Shown: positions 1-11,713 of the stretch, piece by piece | How the letters are laid out: each line of letters starts with the position of its first letter | Numbering within the stretch: the first letter of the stretch is position 1 | Assembly (NCBI RefSeq): GCF_017349075.1 | Contig: NZ_JAFMOF010000004.1 | Location: 372,001 to 436,000, forward strand | Length of the DNA: 64,000 bases | Reading direction: 5' to 3' | Source: Streptomyces triculaminicus | GTDB lineage: Bacteria > Actinomycetota > Actinomycetes > Streptomycetales > Streptomycetaceae | Made by a program: the position numbers and the translations under genes | The notes under the pieces: model-generated | Seen by the model: the letters and a program-made list of their open reading frames with translations, nothing else | Database searches by the model: none | Told to the model about the DNA's origin: nothing

Positions 1-640
1 AAGACGCTGGTGCCGGTGGTGCGGGCGAGCCGTTCCAGGGCGGCGTGGGCCGTGGCGTCGAGGTGGAAGGGGACGGTGTCGCCTTCGTAGGACGCGACGG
101 CGGGGCGCGGCCGGTCGGTGGGCAGTTCGAGCTGGTCGGGCAGTCCGGCCAGGGTCCGCTTCCAGTGCTCCAGCTGCCGGGCGGCGAGCGGGGTGGGCTC
201 GTCGGCGGTGCCGAGGAGGTCCTGCTGCCAGGCGGTGTGGTCGGCGTACTGGACGGTGCGGCGGCGGAGTTCGGGGGCCCGGCCGGCGGCGCGGGCGGCG
301 TAGGCGGCGGCCAGGTCGCAGGCGAGGGGGGTGGTGGAGGCGCCGTCGCCGGCGATGTGGTGCAGCAGGAGGAGCAGGGTGTGGCGGTCGCCGCCGTCCG
401 AGAACAGCGTGGCGCGCAGCGGGGGTTCGGCGGCGAGGTCGAAGCAGTGGCGTACGGCCTCGGTGAGGTCGCCGCCGGCGGGGGCGGTGTGCAGGCGCGG
501 GCTCGCCTCGTCGGCGGTGAGGATCCGCTGGTAGGGCTCGTTGTCGGTGGCCGGGTAGACCGTTCTGAGCGTCTCGTGGGCGTGCGTCAGGTCGCTCAGG
601 GCGAGCCGCAGCGCGTCGTGGTCGAGCGGTCCGGTGAGGG

Positions 641-650
<10 letters not shown>
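1..650 (-). CDS. NRPS continuation: second condensation domain in the shifted frame (partial)
   Basis: Read on the minus strand from 650 to the window edge, an uninterrupted frame continues exactly where the upstream NRPS fragment stops. It starts LVLTLTGPLDHDALRLA and carries HHIAGDG, a canonical HHxxxDG condensation motif, followed by typical mid-domain text such as QYADHTAWQQ and LPTDRPRP. It has no start codon or ribosome binding site of its own, so it is the same gene after a -1 frameshift and not a separate gene. The gene runs out of the window to the left, where the second adenylation and carrier domains are expected. Whether the gene is functional depends on whether the missing base is real. 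Confidence 0.85.
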
Positions 651-3952
<3,302 letters not shown>

Positions 3953-4012
3953 GCGTGGGGACTCCCGATATATGGCAAACGTTCCTGGTCACACCGGACC
4001 CCCCGGTGCGTC

Positions 4013-4034
4013 AGCTTAGGTAAGCCTAAGCTAT
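4013..4034. promoter_or_regulatory. Iron box (IdeR/DmdR1-type operator) between NRPS and amidohydrolase
   Basis: AGCTTAGG and CCTAAGCT form a perfect 8-base inverted repeat around TAAG. Aligned from 4016, it matches about 16 of 19 positions of the actinobacterial iron-box consensus TTAGGTTAGSCTAACCTAA. It lies 60 bases before the NRPS start and 74 bases before the amidohydrolase start, so it could repress both divergent genes when iron is plentiful. Confidence 0.8.
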
Positions 4035-4107
4035 TTTTTGATCGCTTGTGAGAGCGGCCCCCGCATCGCCTGAGCAGCATCGAACACCGAAGACACTGGA
4101 GCCGGAC

Positions 4108-5244
4108 ATGACCGTGGCCGAAGGCCTCAAATCAGCCATACGGGAGCGGGTTTCCGCCCGTCGCGAGGAGCTTCTCGCCCTCAGCCGCCGCATCCACGGG
4201 CACCCCGAGACGGCGTTCGCCGAGCACCGGGCGGCGGCCTGGTGCGCCGAGGTCCTGGGCGATCACGGCTTCGCGGTCACCGCCCCCGCCCACGGCCTCG
4301 AGACCGCCTTCGTGGCGACCGCCGGCTCCGGGCCCGTCACCGTGGCCATCGCCTGCGAGTACGACGCGCTGCCCGGTCTCGGCCACGCCTGCGGACACAA
4401 TCTGATCGCCGCCGCCGGCGTCGGCGCGGCCATCGCGCTGGCCCCGCACGCCGACGAACTGGGCCTGACCGTACGGGTCCTGGGCACCCCGGCCGAGGAG
4501 CGCGGGGCGGGCAAGGCGCTGCTGCTGGAGGCCGGGGCCTTCGAGGGCGTCGACGCCGCGATGATGGTGCACCCCTGCCCGTTCGAGGTCGCCGAGTTCC
4601 GCTCGTTCGCGCTCGGCACGCTCTCGGTGGAGTACCGCGGCAAGGCCGCGCACCCGAGCCTGAACGCGCACGAGGGCCGCAACGCCGCCGACGCGATGAC
4701 GGTCGCCCAGGTGGCACTGGGGCTGCTGCGCCAGCAGTTGCCGGCGCACTGGAAGGTGCACGGCGTGACCACGAGCGCGGGCACGGCCCCCAACCTGATC
4801 CCCGACCGGGCCACCGCCGAGTACGAGATCCGCGCCTCGGCCGCCGAGGACCTGCGCGAGCTGCGTGAGCGCGTCGAGGCCTGCTTCCGGGCGGGCGCGC
4901 TGGCCACCGGCTGCGAGGTGACCCTCACCCGCCCCGAGCCGGACTACCTCGACTTCCGTACGGACCCCGGGCTCATCGCCCTCTGGCAGGCCAACGCCCG
5001 TGCGCTGGGCCGCCCCGAGCCGCAGCAGCGGGACGCCTTCGCGTGCACGGACATGGGCAACGTCTCGCACGCCGTCCCCTCGATCCACCCCGTGCTCGAC
5101 ATCACCGGCGGCGCCTGCGGGCCGCATGAGCCGGAGTTCGCCGCGGCGGCGGTCTCCCCCGAGGCCGAGCGGGCGATCGTCGACGGGGCCGTCGGCATGG
5201 CCTGGACGGCGGCGGACTTCGCGGCCTCGCGCGCGGCGCGGTGA
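4108..5244 (+). CDS. M20 family metallo-amidohydrolase
   Basis: A 378-residue zinc-dependent amidohydrolase/carboxypeptidase of the M20 type, related to aminobenzoyl-glutamate and N-acyl amino acid hydrolases. The metal-site signature GLGHACGHN lies near residues 92-98, the PAEERG glutamate motif near 127-132, and a late motif containing HPVLDITGG near the C-terminus. The ATG at 4108 was chosen over an upstream in-frame ATG at 4048 because GGAG lies 7 bases before it and family homology begins here. There is no signal peptide, so it should be cytoplasmic. Facing a siderophore NRPS across an iron box suggests a role in processing a siderophore or precursor, but this is inferred from position only. 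Confidence 0.85.
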   Translation: MTVAEGLKSAIRERVSARREELLALSRRIHGHPETAFAEHRAAAWCAEVLGDHGFAVTAPAHGLETAFVATAGSGPVTVAIACEYDALPGLGHACGHNLIAAAGVGAAIALAPHADELGLTVRVLGTPAEERGAGKALLLEAGAFEGVDAAMMVHPCPFEVAEFRSFALGTLSVEYRGKAAHPSLNAHEGRNAADAMTVAQVALGLLRQQLPAHWKVHGVTTSAGTAPNLIPDRATAEYEIRASAAEDLRELRERVEACFRAGALATGCEVTLTRPEPDYLDFRTDPGLIALWQANARALGRPEPQQRDAFACTDMGNVSHAVPSIHPVLDITGGACGPHEPEFAAAAVSPEAERAIVDGAVGMAWTAADFAASRAAR

Positions 5245-5264
5245 GAAAGCGGTGAGATAAGAAA

Positions 5265-5315
5265 ACGTCGGGGGCGCCGGGCGGACTGATCCAGTCCGCC
5301 CGGCGCCCCCGACGT
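5265..5315. terminator. Bidirectional hairpin terminator
   Basis: A perfect 23-base stem (5265-5287 with 5293-5315) encloses the five-base loop GATCC. It sits between the convergent amidohydrolase and siderophore-binding lipoprotein genes, where it can end transcription from both sides. Confidence 0.85.
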
Positions 5316-5323
5316 CACGGCGG

Positions 5324-6316
5324 CTACTTCTTCAGCGCCTTGGCGATGTCGTCGATGACGGCCAGGCTCGCCAGCGGGCCGCCGCGGGTGGACCACACCG
5401 AACCGTTCACGGTGACGGCGTGGTTCTTCTTCACCGCGTTCAGCTCCTTGTACGCGGGCTTCTCCTGGACGTCCTTCAGCGCCTTCTCGCCGTCGGCGGT
5501 GAGGGTGGACAGGAACAGCCAGTCGCCGTCGATCTCGTTGATCTTCTCCAGGCTGAGCGCCGGGGTGTGGGCGTTGCCGTCCTTGTCCTGGGCCTTGGGC
5601 CGCTTGAGGCCCATGTCCAGGGCGACGCCGGAGGCGAACTGCTTCTTCTCCATCCAGCTCGGGCCGTCGGGGTTCCAGCGCACGATGCTGACCTCGGCGC
5701 CCTTGTTGTCGCCGAGCTCCTCGCCGGTCTTCTTGGCCTTGGCCTCGTAGTCGGAGATGACCTTGTTGGCCTTGTCCATGCTGTTGACGGCGTTGGCGAT
5801 GCCCCGGAAGGAGAGCTTCCAGTCGTCGGTCGGGGCCATGGTGACCAGCGTGGCCGGGGTGATCTCGCGCAGCTGCTTGAGGACCTGCTGGTCCTGCATG
5901 TCACCGGCCAGGATCAGGTCGGGCTTGGCGGCGATGACCTTGTCCATCACCGGCTGCAGCAGGTTGCCGACGACGTTGATGCCCTTGACCTTGTCCTCGA
6001 GGTAGGCCGGGGGCTTGTTCAGGCCCTGGCCGTTGGTGATGCCGACCGGCTTGAGGCCGAGCGCGAGCACCGCGTCCAGGTCCTCCTGGGTGAGGGTGAC
6101 GATGCGCTTGGGGTTGGCCGGGACCTTGACCGCGGTACCGGTCGCGTCCTTGATCGTACGGGTGCCGCCCCCGCCCGCCTCGGTCTTCGCCTCGTCCTTG
6201 CCCTTGTCGGAGTCCGAGCCGCAGCCGGTCAGGAGCAGGGCGGCCGCACCCACAGCGGCGAGAGCCTGGGCCGCGCGGCGCGGGGCGGACAGGAGAAGGC
6301 GGTTGGGCGAGGTCAT
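5324..6316 (-). CDS. Iron-siderophore ABC transporter substrate-binding lipoprotein (FecB/FepB-like)
   Basis: 330 residues. The N-terminus has a positively charged segment, a hydrophobic stretch and the lipobox LLTGC, so the mature protein should be lipid-anchored on the outer face of the membrane. A glycine-rich linker precedes a class III periplasmic-binding fold (PKRIVTLTQEDLDAVLALG, KPDLILAG, GGPLASLAVIDDIAKAL), as in ferric-siderophore binding proteins. The ATG at 6316 has GGAG 8 bases upstream. A near-consensus iron box lies about 90 bases before the start. No permease or ATPase gene is adjacent, so the partners must lie elsewhere. With the neighbouring NRPS it probably serves uptake of the cognate ferric siderophore; the ligand is not evident from sequence. 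Confidence 0.92.
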   Translation of the reverse strand: MTSPNRLLLSAPRRAAQALAAVGAAALLLTGCGSDSDKGKDEAKTEAGGGGTRTIKDATGTAVKVPANPKRIVTLTQEDLDAVLALGLKPVGITNGQGLNKPPAYLEDKVKGINVVGNLLQPVMDKVIAAKPDLILAGDMQDQQVLKQLREITPATLVTMAPTDDWKLSFRGIANAVNSMDKANKVISDYEAKAKKTGEELGDNKGAEVSIVRWNPDGPSWMEKKQFASGVALDMGLKRPKAQDKDGNAHTPALSLEKINEIDGDWLFLSTLTADGEKALKDVQEKPAYKELNAVKKNHAVTVNGSVWSTRGGPLASLAVIDDIAKALKK

Positions 6317-6403
6317 CGAATGCTCCGGGCGTCGAAAAGAAGTCAGAAGTACAAGGGGTGGGGCCGCCCGCTCGGGGGCTGAACCCGTCGGACGAAAGCG
6401 ATA

Positions 6404-6422
6404 TTAGGTTAGCCTTACCTTA
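6404..6422. promoter_or_regulatory. Iron box upstream of the siderophore-binding lipoprotein
   Basis: TTAGGTTAGCCTTACCTTA matches the IdeR/DmdR1 consensus at nearly every position. It lies about 90 bases upstream of the lipoprotein ATG, in the position expected of a promoter-blocking operator. Confidence 0.88.
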
Positions 6423-6431
6423 AAGTCACTC

Positions 6432-6466
6432 CGCAGGGGGGTTCCGGCGGTCCGGGCCCCCCTGCG
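6432..6466 (-). terminator. Probable hairpin terminator of the 68-residue gene
   Basis: CGCAGGGGGG (6432-6441) pairs with CCCCCCTGCG (6457-6466). It lies just downstream of the stop at 6484 on the minus strand. The stem is strong, but no long U-tract follows. Confidence 0.45.
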
Positions 6467-6483
6467 ACCCGCCCCTGGAGGCC

Positions 6484-6690
6484 TCACTTCTGACGCAGGA
6501 AGAGCAGCCGGGCGAGCACCCCCGGCCTGCGGGCCGGGGAGCGATGACCGGCTCCCGCCTCGGACGCGGGGACCTCGGGACGTTCCTCCACGATGACCGG
6601 GGCGGGCTCCGGCTCGGGTTCGGGTCGGTGGGTGCGATAGGCCTCGGCGCGCACATAGGCGCCGAGCGCACGCGCGGGATCGATGCGCAT
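6484..6690 (-). CDS. Small conserved-looking hypothetical protein (68 aa)
   Basis: Starts MRIDPARALGAYVRAEAYR, followed by a run of alternating Pro-Glu (EPEPEPAP) and a basic C-terminus RRPGVLARLLFLRQK. AGGAG lies 8 bases before the ATG and codon use is strongly G/C at position 3. A longer reading of the same frame to 7275 has no ribosome binding site and low-complexity text, so it was not used. No known domain was recognised and the function is unknown. It is the downstream partner of the small exported protein at 6786-7109. Confidence 0.6.
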   Translation of the reverse strand: MRIDPARALGAYVRAEAYRTHRPEPEPEPAPVIVEERPEVPASEAGAGHRSPARRPGVLARLLFLRQK

Positions 6691-6785
6691 GACGTCACTC
6701 CTGCTGTCGTACTGCTGGCATGCCGGAATCCGGGTACACGAACGACGCCCCCGGCCCTCAAGAAGGACGGGGGACGTGGTTCCGC

Positions 6786-7109
6786 TCAGCAGCGCAGGAC
6801 GGAATGACAGGCGTGACCGGGGGCGACGGCGGCCTCGCCGGGCCGGGCCGGCGACTGCCCGCAGGCGAGCCCCCCGGTGACTCCGACGGCGGCCGTCGGA
6901 ACCGGCGAGCGTCCGCCCAGCGGCCGCCCCGCCCTCCCCGGACGCGGAACGCGCCTTTCCGGCACACAGGCGGCGTCGTCTGACGAGCCGTCCGACGCCG
7001 GGGCCGAGGCGGGAGCCCTCTCCCGGGCGGAGGCGGACTCCACCCACTCCGACGTCACACCGGACAGCACCATCAGGGCGGAGGCCAGCAGCACGATGAC
7101 AGCCCGCAT
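6786..7109 (-). CDS. Small membrane-anchored or secreted hypothetical protein (107 aa)
   Basis: Starting at the ATG at 7109, the protein begins MRAVIVLLASALMVLSGVTS, a short hydrophobic signal or anchor segment. A Ser/Ala/Pro-rich, poorly structured region follows, then a C-terminal part with several cysteines (including a final RC). A GTG at 7169 would add 20 residues. Third-position G/C bias supports coding. The function is unknown, and the low complexity leaves some doubt that it is real. Confidence 0.5.
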   Translation of the reverse strand: MRAVIVLLASALMVLSGVTSEWVESASARERAPASAPASDGSSDDAACVPERRVPRPGRAGRPLGGRSPVPTAAVGVTGGLACGQSPARPGEAAVAPGHACHSVLRC

Positions 7110-7374
7110 CACGGGCTGCACCACGGCAGCACGACCCCAGAACGCCACAAATCCAGCGTAGTCGGTCACTCACCTTACGCGCATTCCGTCGATCGAGTGA
7201 GATTACGGAGTGGAGTACGACATCTCGGTAGATAGCGGTCCGATAAGAACAATGGCCGAAACCCGATCCCCTCACCGGTAGCCCCTCAACCGCCTCTCAA
7301 CGTCAGGGACGTTGACGGAGTCCTCCCCGCTGTACAGCCCTTTGAAGGTTTTCCTCGCAGCGAGAGGCAGGCGG

Positions 7375-8595
7375 ATGACCGCACGGACGATACGCAGAGC
7401 ACTGACGACGGCGGCCCTGGCCGCGGCGCTGGCCACCACGGCCCTCACCACCACCGCCTCGGCCGACACCGGCCGGGACCACGACCGGCACGCCGCCACC
7501 CGGGCCATGATGGAGGCTCAGGTGAAGGCCGGGGTCCCCGGCGTCCTGGGACAGGCCCAGGACGCGCACGGCACCTGGAACGCCTCCGCCGGCGTCGCCG
7601 ACCGCGGAACCGGCCGCGAGCGGCTCCCCCAGGACCGCTTCCGCATCGGCAGCATCACCAAGTCCTTCGTCTCCACCGTGCTGCTGCAGCTGGAGGCCGA
7701 GGGCAGGCTCGACATCGACGACAGCGTCGAGCACTGGCTGCCCGGCGTCGTGCACGGCAACGGCCACGACGGCGGCCGGATCACCATCCGGCAGCTCCTC
7801 AACCACACCAGCGGCGTCTTCAACTACACCGAGGACCCCGCGTTCTTCCAGCAGATCAGCACGGGCTTCCTCGAGCACCGCTACGAGACCCGCACGCCCG
7901 CGCAGCTGGTGGCCACGGCGATGAAGCACGAGCCCCACTTCACGCCGGGCAAGGGCTGGCACTACTCCAACACCAACTACGTCCTCGCCGGGATGATCGT
8001 CGAGAAGGTGACCGGCCACTCGTACGCCTCCGAGGTCGAAAAGCGCATCCTCAAGAGGGCCGGCATGCGCTCCACCACCCTGCCCGGCACCTCGGCCCGC
8101 GTGCCCGGCCCCCATGGCAGGGGGTACAGCAAGCTGTTCGCCACCGCGCCCGACGCGAAGATCCATGACGTCACCGAGCTCAACCCCTCCTGGGGCTGGG
8201 CGGCCGGCGAGATCATCTCCACCACCGGCGACCTCAACCGCTACTACCGCGCGCTGCTGCGCGGCGACCTGCTGCCCGAGCGCCAGCAGCGGGAGCTCCT
8301 CACCGCCGTGCCGACGAGCGACAAGCCGTCGTCCGACGCCGGGTACGGTCTCGGCCTCTCCACGGGCAAGCTGTCGTGCGGCGTGACGATCTGGTTCCAC
8401 GGCGGCGGCATCCACGGCTCCACCTCGATGGCCTCCGGCACCCCCGACGGCCGCCACACCGCCGCTTTCAACTTCAACGGCGACTGGGCCGGCGACCCCA
8501 ACGCGCTGCTCGAGGCCGAGTACTGCGGTGCCAAGCCGATGGCCGCCACCACCGGGACGAGCAAGGACCTGAAGAAGCTCACCTCGCTGCGCTGA
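7375..8595 (+). CDS. Secreted serine DD-peptidase / beta-lactamase-fold hydrolase (S12, R61-type)
   Basis: 406 residues with an N-terminal Sec signal (basic RRAL, then an Ala/Thr-rich hydrophobic stretch ending near TASA). All three catalytic motifs of the penicillin-recognising S12 family are present: SITK at residues 93-96 (nucleophile Ser93), YSN at 197-199, and HGGG at 342-345. This is the pattern of the Streptomyces R61 D-alanyl-D-alanine carboxypeptidase, including NHTSGVFNYT. The likely role is trimming peptidoglycan stem peptides outside the cell, but S12 members also include esterases and D-amino-acid peptidases. The ATG at 7375 has GAGAGG 8 bases upstream; an upstream in-frame ATG at 7312 would put 21 residues ahead of the signal peptide. 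Confidence 0.88.
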   Translation: MTARTIRRALTTAALAAALATTALTTTASADTGRDHDRHAATRAMMEAQVKAGVPGVLGQAQDAHGTWNASAGVADRGTGRERLPQDRFRIGSITKSFVSTVLLQLEAEGRLDIDDSVEHWLPGVVHGNGHDGGRITIRQLLNHTSGVFNYTEDPAFFQQISTGFLEHRYETRTPAQLVATAMKHEPHFTPGKGWHYSNTNYVLAGMIVEKVTGHSYASEVEKRILKRAGMRSTTLPGTSARVPGPHGRGYSKLFATAPDAKIHDVTELNPSWGWAAGEIISTTGDLNRYYRALLRGDLLPERQQRELLTAVPTSDKPSSDAGYGLGLSTGKLSCGVTIWFHGGGIHGSTSMASGTPDGRHTAAFNFNGDWAGDPNALLEAEYCGAKPMAATTGTSKDLKKLTSLR

Positions 8596-8612
8596 TCCCG
8601 CGCCACCCGCCC

Positions 8613-8642
8613 GGCGGTCGCCGGCAGCAGCCGGCGACCGCC
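8613..8642. terminator. Hairpin after the DD-peptidase gene
   Basis: GGCGGTCGCCGG (8613-8624) pairs perfectly with CCGGCGACCGCC (8631-8642) around a six-base loop. It begins 18 bases past the DD-peptidase stop codon. No U-tract follows. Confidence 0.55.
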
Positions 8643-8762
8643 GCACCGAGGGCGCTCCGCACATGGCCGTATCCGCACCCCCGCCACTGTGCGTGGGGTG
8701 TAATACGGACAGATCTCGACCAGAGCCCCGGGCCCGAAGGGCCTTCGAGCGGAGGAGCGGCC

Positions 8763-10112
8763 GTGGAGCAACGGGAACGGGCGGAGTCGGCGGCCCGGCA
8801 GGCCGCCGCTCAGCTCACCGCGCAGGACATCCGCGGCGTCGCCCTCACCTGGGTGGACAACGCCGGCATCTCCCGTACCAAGGCCGTCCCGACGAGCAGG
8901 CTCGCCCACACCGCCCGCCGGGGCGTCGGCGCGTCACCGTGCTTCGACACCTACCTCGTCGACGACTCCGCAGTCACCAGCCGGTACCTCGGCGGCCCGG
9001 ACGGCGACCTGCGGCTCTTCCCCGACCTGGACCGGCTCACCGTGCTCGCCGCCCAGCCCGGCTGGGCCTGGGCGCCGGTGGACCGCTACGCGCAGGACGG
9101 CACGCCCCACGTCGCCTGTCAGCGGCAGTTCGCCCGCCGCATGACGGACGCCGCGGCGGCCCGCGGGCTCCGGCTGCGCATGGGGTTCGAGACCGAGTGG
9201 GTCGTCATGCAGTCCAACGGCCACGAACCACCGCGCTACGGCTGCTCCGGCCCCGCCTACGGCATGACGCGGGTCGTCGAACTGTCGGACTATCTGCGCG
9301 ACGTGCTCGACGCGCTGAGCGCGCAGAAGGTCGAGGTGCTGCAGATCCATCCCGAGTACTCCCCCGGCCAGTTCGAGGTGTCCGTCGCCCCCTCGGACCC
9401 GGTGGGGGCGGCCGACCTGTCCGTCCTGGTCCGCGAGACCGTGCGCGCGGTCTCGCGCCGGCACGGCCTCGACGCCTCCTTCGCCCCCGTGGTGGAGCCG
9501 GGAGGCGTCGGCAATGGCGCCCACCTGCACCTGAGCCTGTGGCGGGACGAGCGGAACCTGTGCCGGGGCGGTGACGGCCCGTTCGGCATGACCGACGAAT
9601 GCGAGGCGTTCCTGGCCGGTGTCCTGCGGGAGCTCCCCGCCCTGCTGGCGCTCGGCGCTCCCACGCCCGCCAGCTATCTGCGGCTCGAGCCCTCCCGCTG
9701 GGCCGGCGTCTACCGCTGCTGGGGCCTGGAGGCCCGCGAGGCCGCGCTGCGCTTCGTCACGGGCGCGCCCGACGACACCGAGGCCGCCAACGCCGAGGTC
9801 AAGTGCTTCGACGCGGCGGCCAATCCGTACCTGGTCACCGGCGCGGTCGTCGCCGCCGGGCTGGCCGGGCTGGACGAGGGGCTCCGGCTGCCGCCCCCGG
9901 CGGCCGGCGACCCGGCCCTCACCGGCGGCCAGGAGCGCCTGCCGACCTCCCTGGCCGAGGCGCTGGAGCACTTCCGGCGCTCGGACCTGCTGCGCACGGC
10001 GCTCGGCGACCCGCTGTTCGAGGCGATCGCCGCCGTCCGCGCGGGCGAGGTGAAGCTGTTCGAGGGCCTCGCGCCGAACGACGTCGCGGCCGCCATCCGC
10101 CGGCGGTACTGA
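8763..10112 (+). CDS. Glutamine synthetase family protein (FluG C-terminal-like ligase)
   Basis: 449 residues with the glutamine synthetase catalytic fold: a GFETEWV glutamate motif, GGVGNGAHLHLSLW (equivalent to the GSGMHxHxS metal/ATP loop), RLEPSRWAG, and NPYLVTGAVVAAGL. It diverges from primary GlnA. It is closer to the gamma-glutamyl-amine or FluG-type ligases, which attach ammonia or amines to glutamate-like substrates. The GTG start at 8763 has GGAGGAG 4-10 bases upstream. The gene is followed after one base by an amidohydrolase matching the other half of eukaryotic FluG, so the two products probably act together, perhaps in amine or gamma-glutamyl metabolism. The substrate is not known. 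Confidence 0.88.
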   Translation: MEQRERAESAARQAAAQLTAQDIRGVALTWVDNAGISRTKAVPTSRLAHTARRGVGASPCFDTYLVDDSAVTSRYLGGPDGDLRLFPDLDRLTVLAAQPGWAWAPVDRYAQDGTPHVACQRQFARRMTDAAAARGLRLRMGFETEWVVMQSNGHEPPRYGCSGPAYGMTRVVELSDYLRDVLDALSAQKVEVLQIHPEYSPGQFEVSVAPSDPVGAADLSVLVRETVRAVSRRHGLDASFAPVVEPGGVGNGAHLHLSLWRDERNLCRGGDGPFGMTDECEAFLAGVLRELPALLALGAPTPASYLRLEPSRWAGVYRCWGLEAREAALRFVTGAPDDTEAANAEVKCFDAAANPYLVTGAVVAAGLAGLDEGLRLPPPAAGDPALTGGQERLPTSLAEALEHFRRSDLLRTALGDPLFEAIAAVRAGEVKLFEGLAPNDVAAAIRRRY

Positions 10113-10113
10113 C

Positions 10114-11241
10114 ATGACCGGCCCGTACGTGCCGCCGCTGGTCGACCACCACTGCCACGGCGTGGCCCGCTCCGGGCTCTCCGCCGAGGCCTTCGAGTCC
10201 TTCCTCACCGAGTCCGACGCGCCCGCCGCGCCCGGCACCACCTTCTTCGACACCCAGCTCGGCTTCGCCGTACGCCGCTGGTGCCCGCCGCTGCTCGGCC
10301 TCGAGCCGCACTGCCCGCCGGACGAGTACCTCCGGCGCCGCCACGAACTCGGCCCGGCCGAGGCCACGCGCCGGCTGCTGGGCGCCGCCGGCATCGCCGA
10401 CTACCTGGTGGACACCGGGCTGACCGGCGACCTGACCACGCCCGCCGAGCTGGCGGCCGCGAGCGGCGCCGCCTGCCACGAGATCGTCCGCCTGGAGCCG
10501 CTCGCCGAACGGGCCGCGGACACGGCCGGCGACGTCCCCTCCTTCCTCGACGGCCTCGCCACGGCCGTGACGGACGCCGCGGCCGGCGCGGTGGGCTTCA
10601 AGTCCGTCGTCGGCTACCGCCACGGCCTGGACTTCGCGCCCGCCCGGCCGGAACCGGCCGAGGTACGCTCCGCCGCCGGCCGGTGGCTGGCCGGACGGGC
10701 CCCGGGCGAGCGGCTGGCCGACCCGGTCCTGCTGCGCCATCTGCTGTGGTCGGCCGCAGACACCGGCCTGCCGCTCCAGCTGCACACCGGCTTCGGCGAC
10801 CCCGACCTGCGGCTGCACCGCTGCGATCCCCTGCTGCTCACCGACTTCGTCAAGGCCGTCCGGCCCACGGGCTGCACGCTGGTGCTGCTGCACGGCTACC
10901 CCTACCACCGCAACGCCGGCTACCTGGCCGCCGTCTTCCCGCACGTCTACGCCGACGTGGGCCTGTCGCTGTCCCACACCGGGGCGCGGGCGGAGGCGGT
11001 GCTGGCGGAGACGGCCGAGCTGACCCCGTTCGGGAAGCTGCTGTTCTCCACGGACGCCTACGGGCTGCCGGAGCTGTACGTGGTGGGCGCCGAGCTCTTC
11101 CGCCGGTCCCTGACGCGGCTGCTGACGGGCTGGGTGGAGGAGGGCGCGTGGCCGGCCCGGGACGCGGAGCGGGTGGCGGCGATGATCGCGGCGGGCAACG
11201 CCCGGCGGGTCTACGGGACGCCGGGGGAATCGTTCGCGTGA
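10114..11241 (+). CDS. Amidohydrolase family protein (FluG N-terminal-like)
   Basis: 375 residues. The N-terminus carries a metal-binding DHHCHG motif, the middle has a GFKSVVGYRHGLDF segment, and later come LQLHTGFGD, LLHGYPYHRNAGYLA and LLFSTDAYGLPELY. Together these match the amidohydrolase (TIM-barrel metal hydrolase) half of FluG. Its ATG begins one base after the synthetase stop, so translation is probably coupled. In fungi FluG fuses this domain ahead of a synthetase domain; here the two are separate genes in the opposite order. The role is inferred to be hydrolysis of an amide or gamma-glutamyl product linked to the upstream ligase. Confidence 0.85.
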   Translation: MTGPYVPPLVDHHCHGVARSGLSAEAFESFLTESDAPAAPGTTFFDTQLGFAVRRWCPPLLGLEPHCPPDEYLRRRHELGPAEATRRLLGAAGIADYLVDTGLTGDLTTPAELAAASGAACHEIVRLEPLAERAADTAGDVPSFLDGLATAVTDAAAGAVGFKSVVGYRHGLDFAPARPEPAEVRSAAGRWLAGRAPGERLADPVLLRHLLWSAADTGLPLQLHTGFGDPDLRLHRCDPLLLTDFVKAVRPTGCTLVLLHGYPYHRNAGYLAAVFPHVYADVGLSLSHTGARAEAVLAETAELTPFGKLLFSTDAYGLPELYVVGAELFRRSLTRLLTGWVEEGAWPARDAERVAAMIAAGNARRVYGTPGESFA

Positions 11242-11294
11242 AGCCCCTTGGGGACCGTTCCGCCGCCGCCCGGGGTCGCCCAGCATGAGGAGGC

Positions 11295-11606
11295 ATGCGA
11301 CACCGGCTGCGCGTCCTCGGTCCCCTGGCCCTCGCCGCGACCCTCACCGTCCTCGCACCGCACGACGCCCGGGCGGCCACAGGCACGTTCGTCTACCACG
11401 CCCAGCGCGGCGGGGCGCCGCACGACCTGACCGACCCCGTCGACGGGCGCTGCTACGCGGTCGGTGACGCCCAGGGCGTGACCGGGAACGAGACCGACCG
11501 CCCCGCCTATCTCTACGACACGCCCGACTGCCGGGGCGCGGCGTCCTACTTCCCGGCCGGGTTCTACGGCCACCAGACGTTCCACAGCGTGGCCTTCATC
11601 CGGTAG
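11295..11606 (+). CDS. Small secreted hypothetical protein (103 aa)
   Basis: It has a clear signal peptide (basic MRHRLR, then an Ala/Leu core ending near ARA), followed by a mature domain of about 75 residues. The domain has two cysteines (in GRCYAV and PDCRGAA), probably disulfide-bonded, and ends in FHSVAFIR. The layout resembles small exported beta-crystallin-like or inhibitor proteins of actinomycetes, but no family was firmly recognised. AGGAGG lies directly before the ATG with a spacing of only one base, which is unusually tight; no better in-frame start was found. Confidence 0.65.
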   Translation: MRHRLRVLGPLALAATLTVLAPHDARAATGTFVYHAQRGGAPHDLTDPVDGRCYAVGDAQGVTGNETDRPAYLYDTPDCRGAASYFPAGFYGHQTFHSVAFIR

Positions 11607-11713
11607 CCGGCGCCCGTCGCACGGCAGTGCCCAGGCACCACTCGGGTTCCCCTGATACGGCGAGAACGATTTCGCTACTCTGGGCGGTCGAGCCGCCTAC
11701 GCGGGGAGGACCC

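Noticed and set aside
6484..7275. A 263-residue gene extending the 68-residue frame upstream
   Set aside because: The upstream part lacks a ribosome binding site and overlaps another small gene; the internal ATG at 6690 has a good site.
7375..8595. A beta-lactamase conferring resistance
   Set aside because: The SITK, YSN and HGG motifs fit R61-type DD-peptidases, and HxG in place of KTG is typical of those. Nothing specifically indicates antibiotic hydrolysis.
7303..8664. A 453-residue minus-strand frame opposite the DD-peptidase
   Set aside because: The plus strand has a signal peptide and all three S12 catalytic motifs; the minus reading is repetitive.
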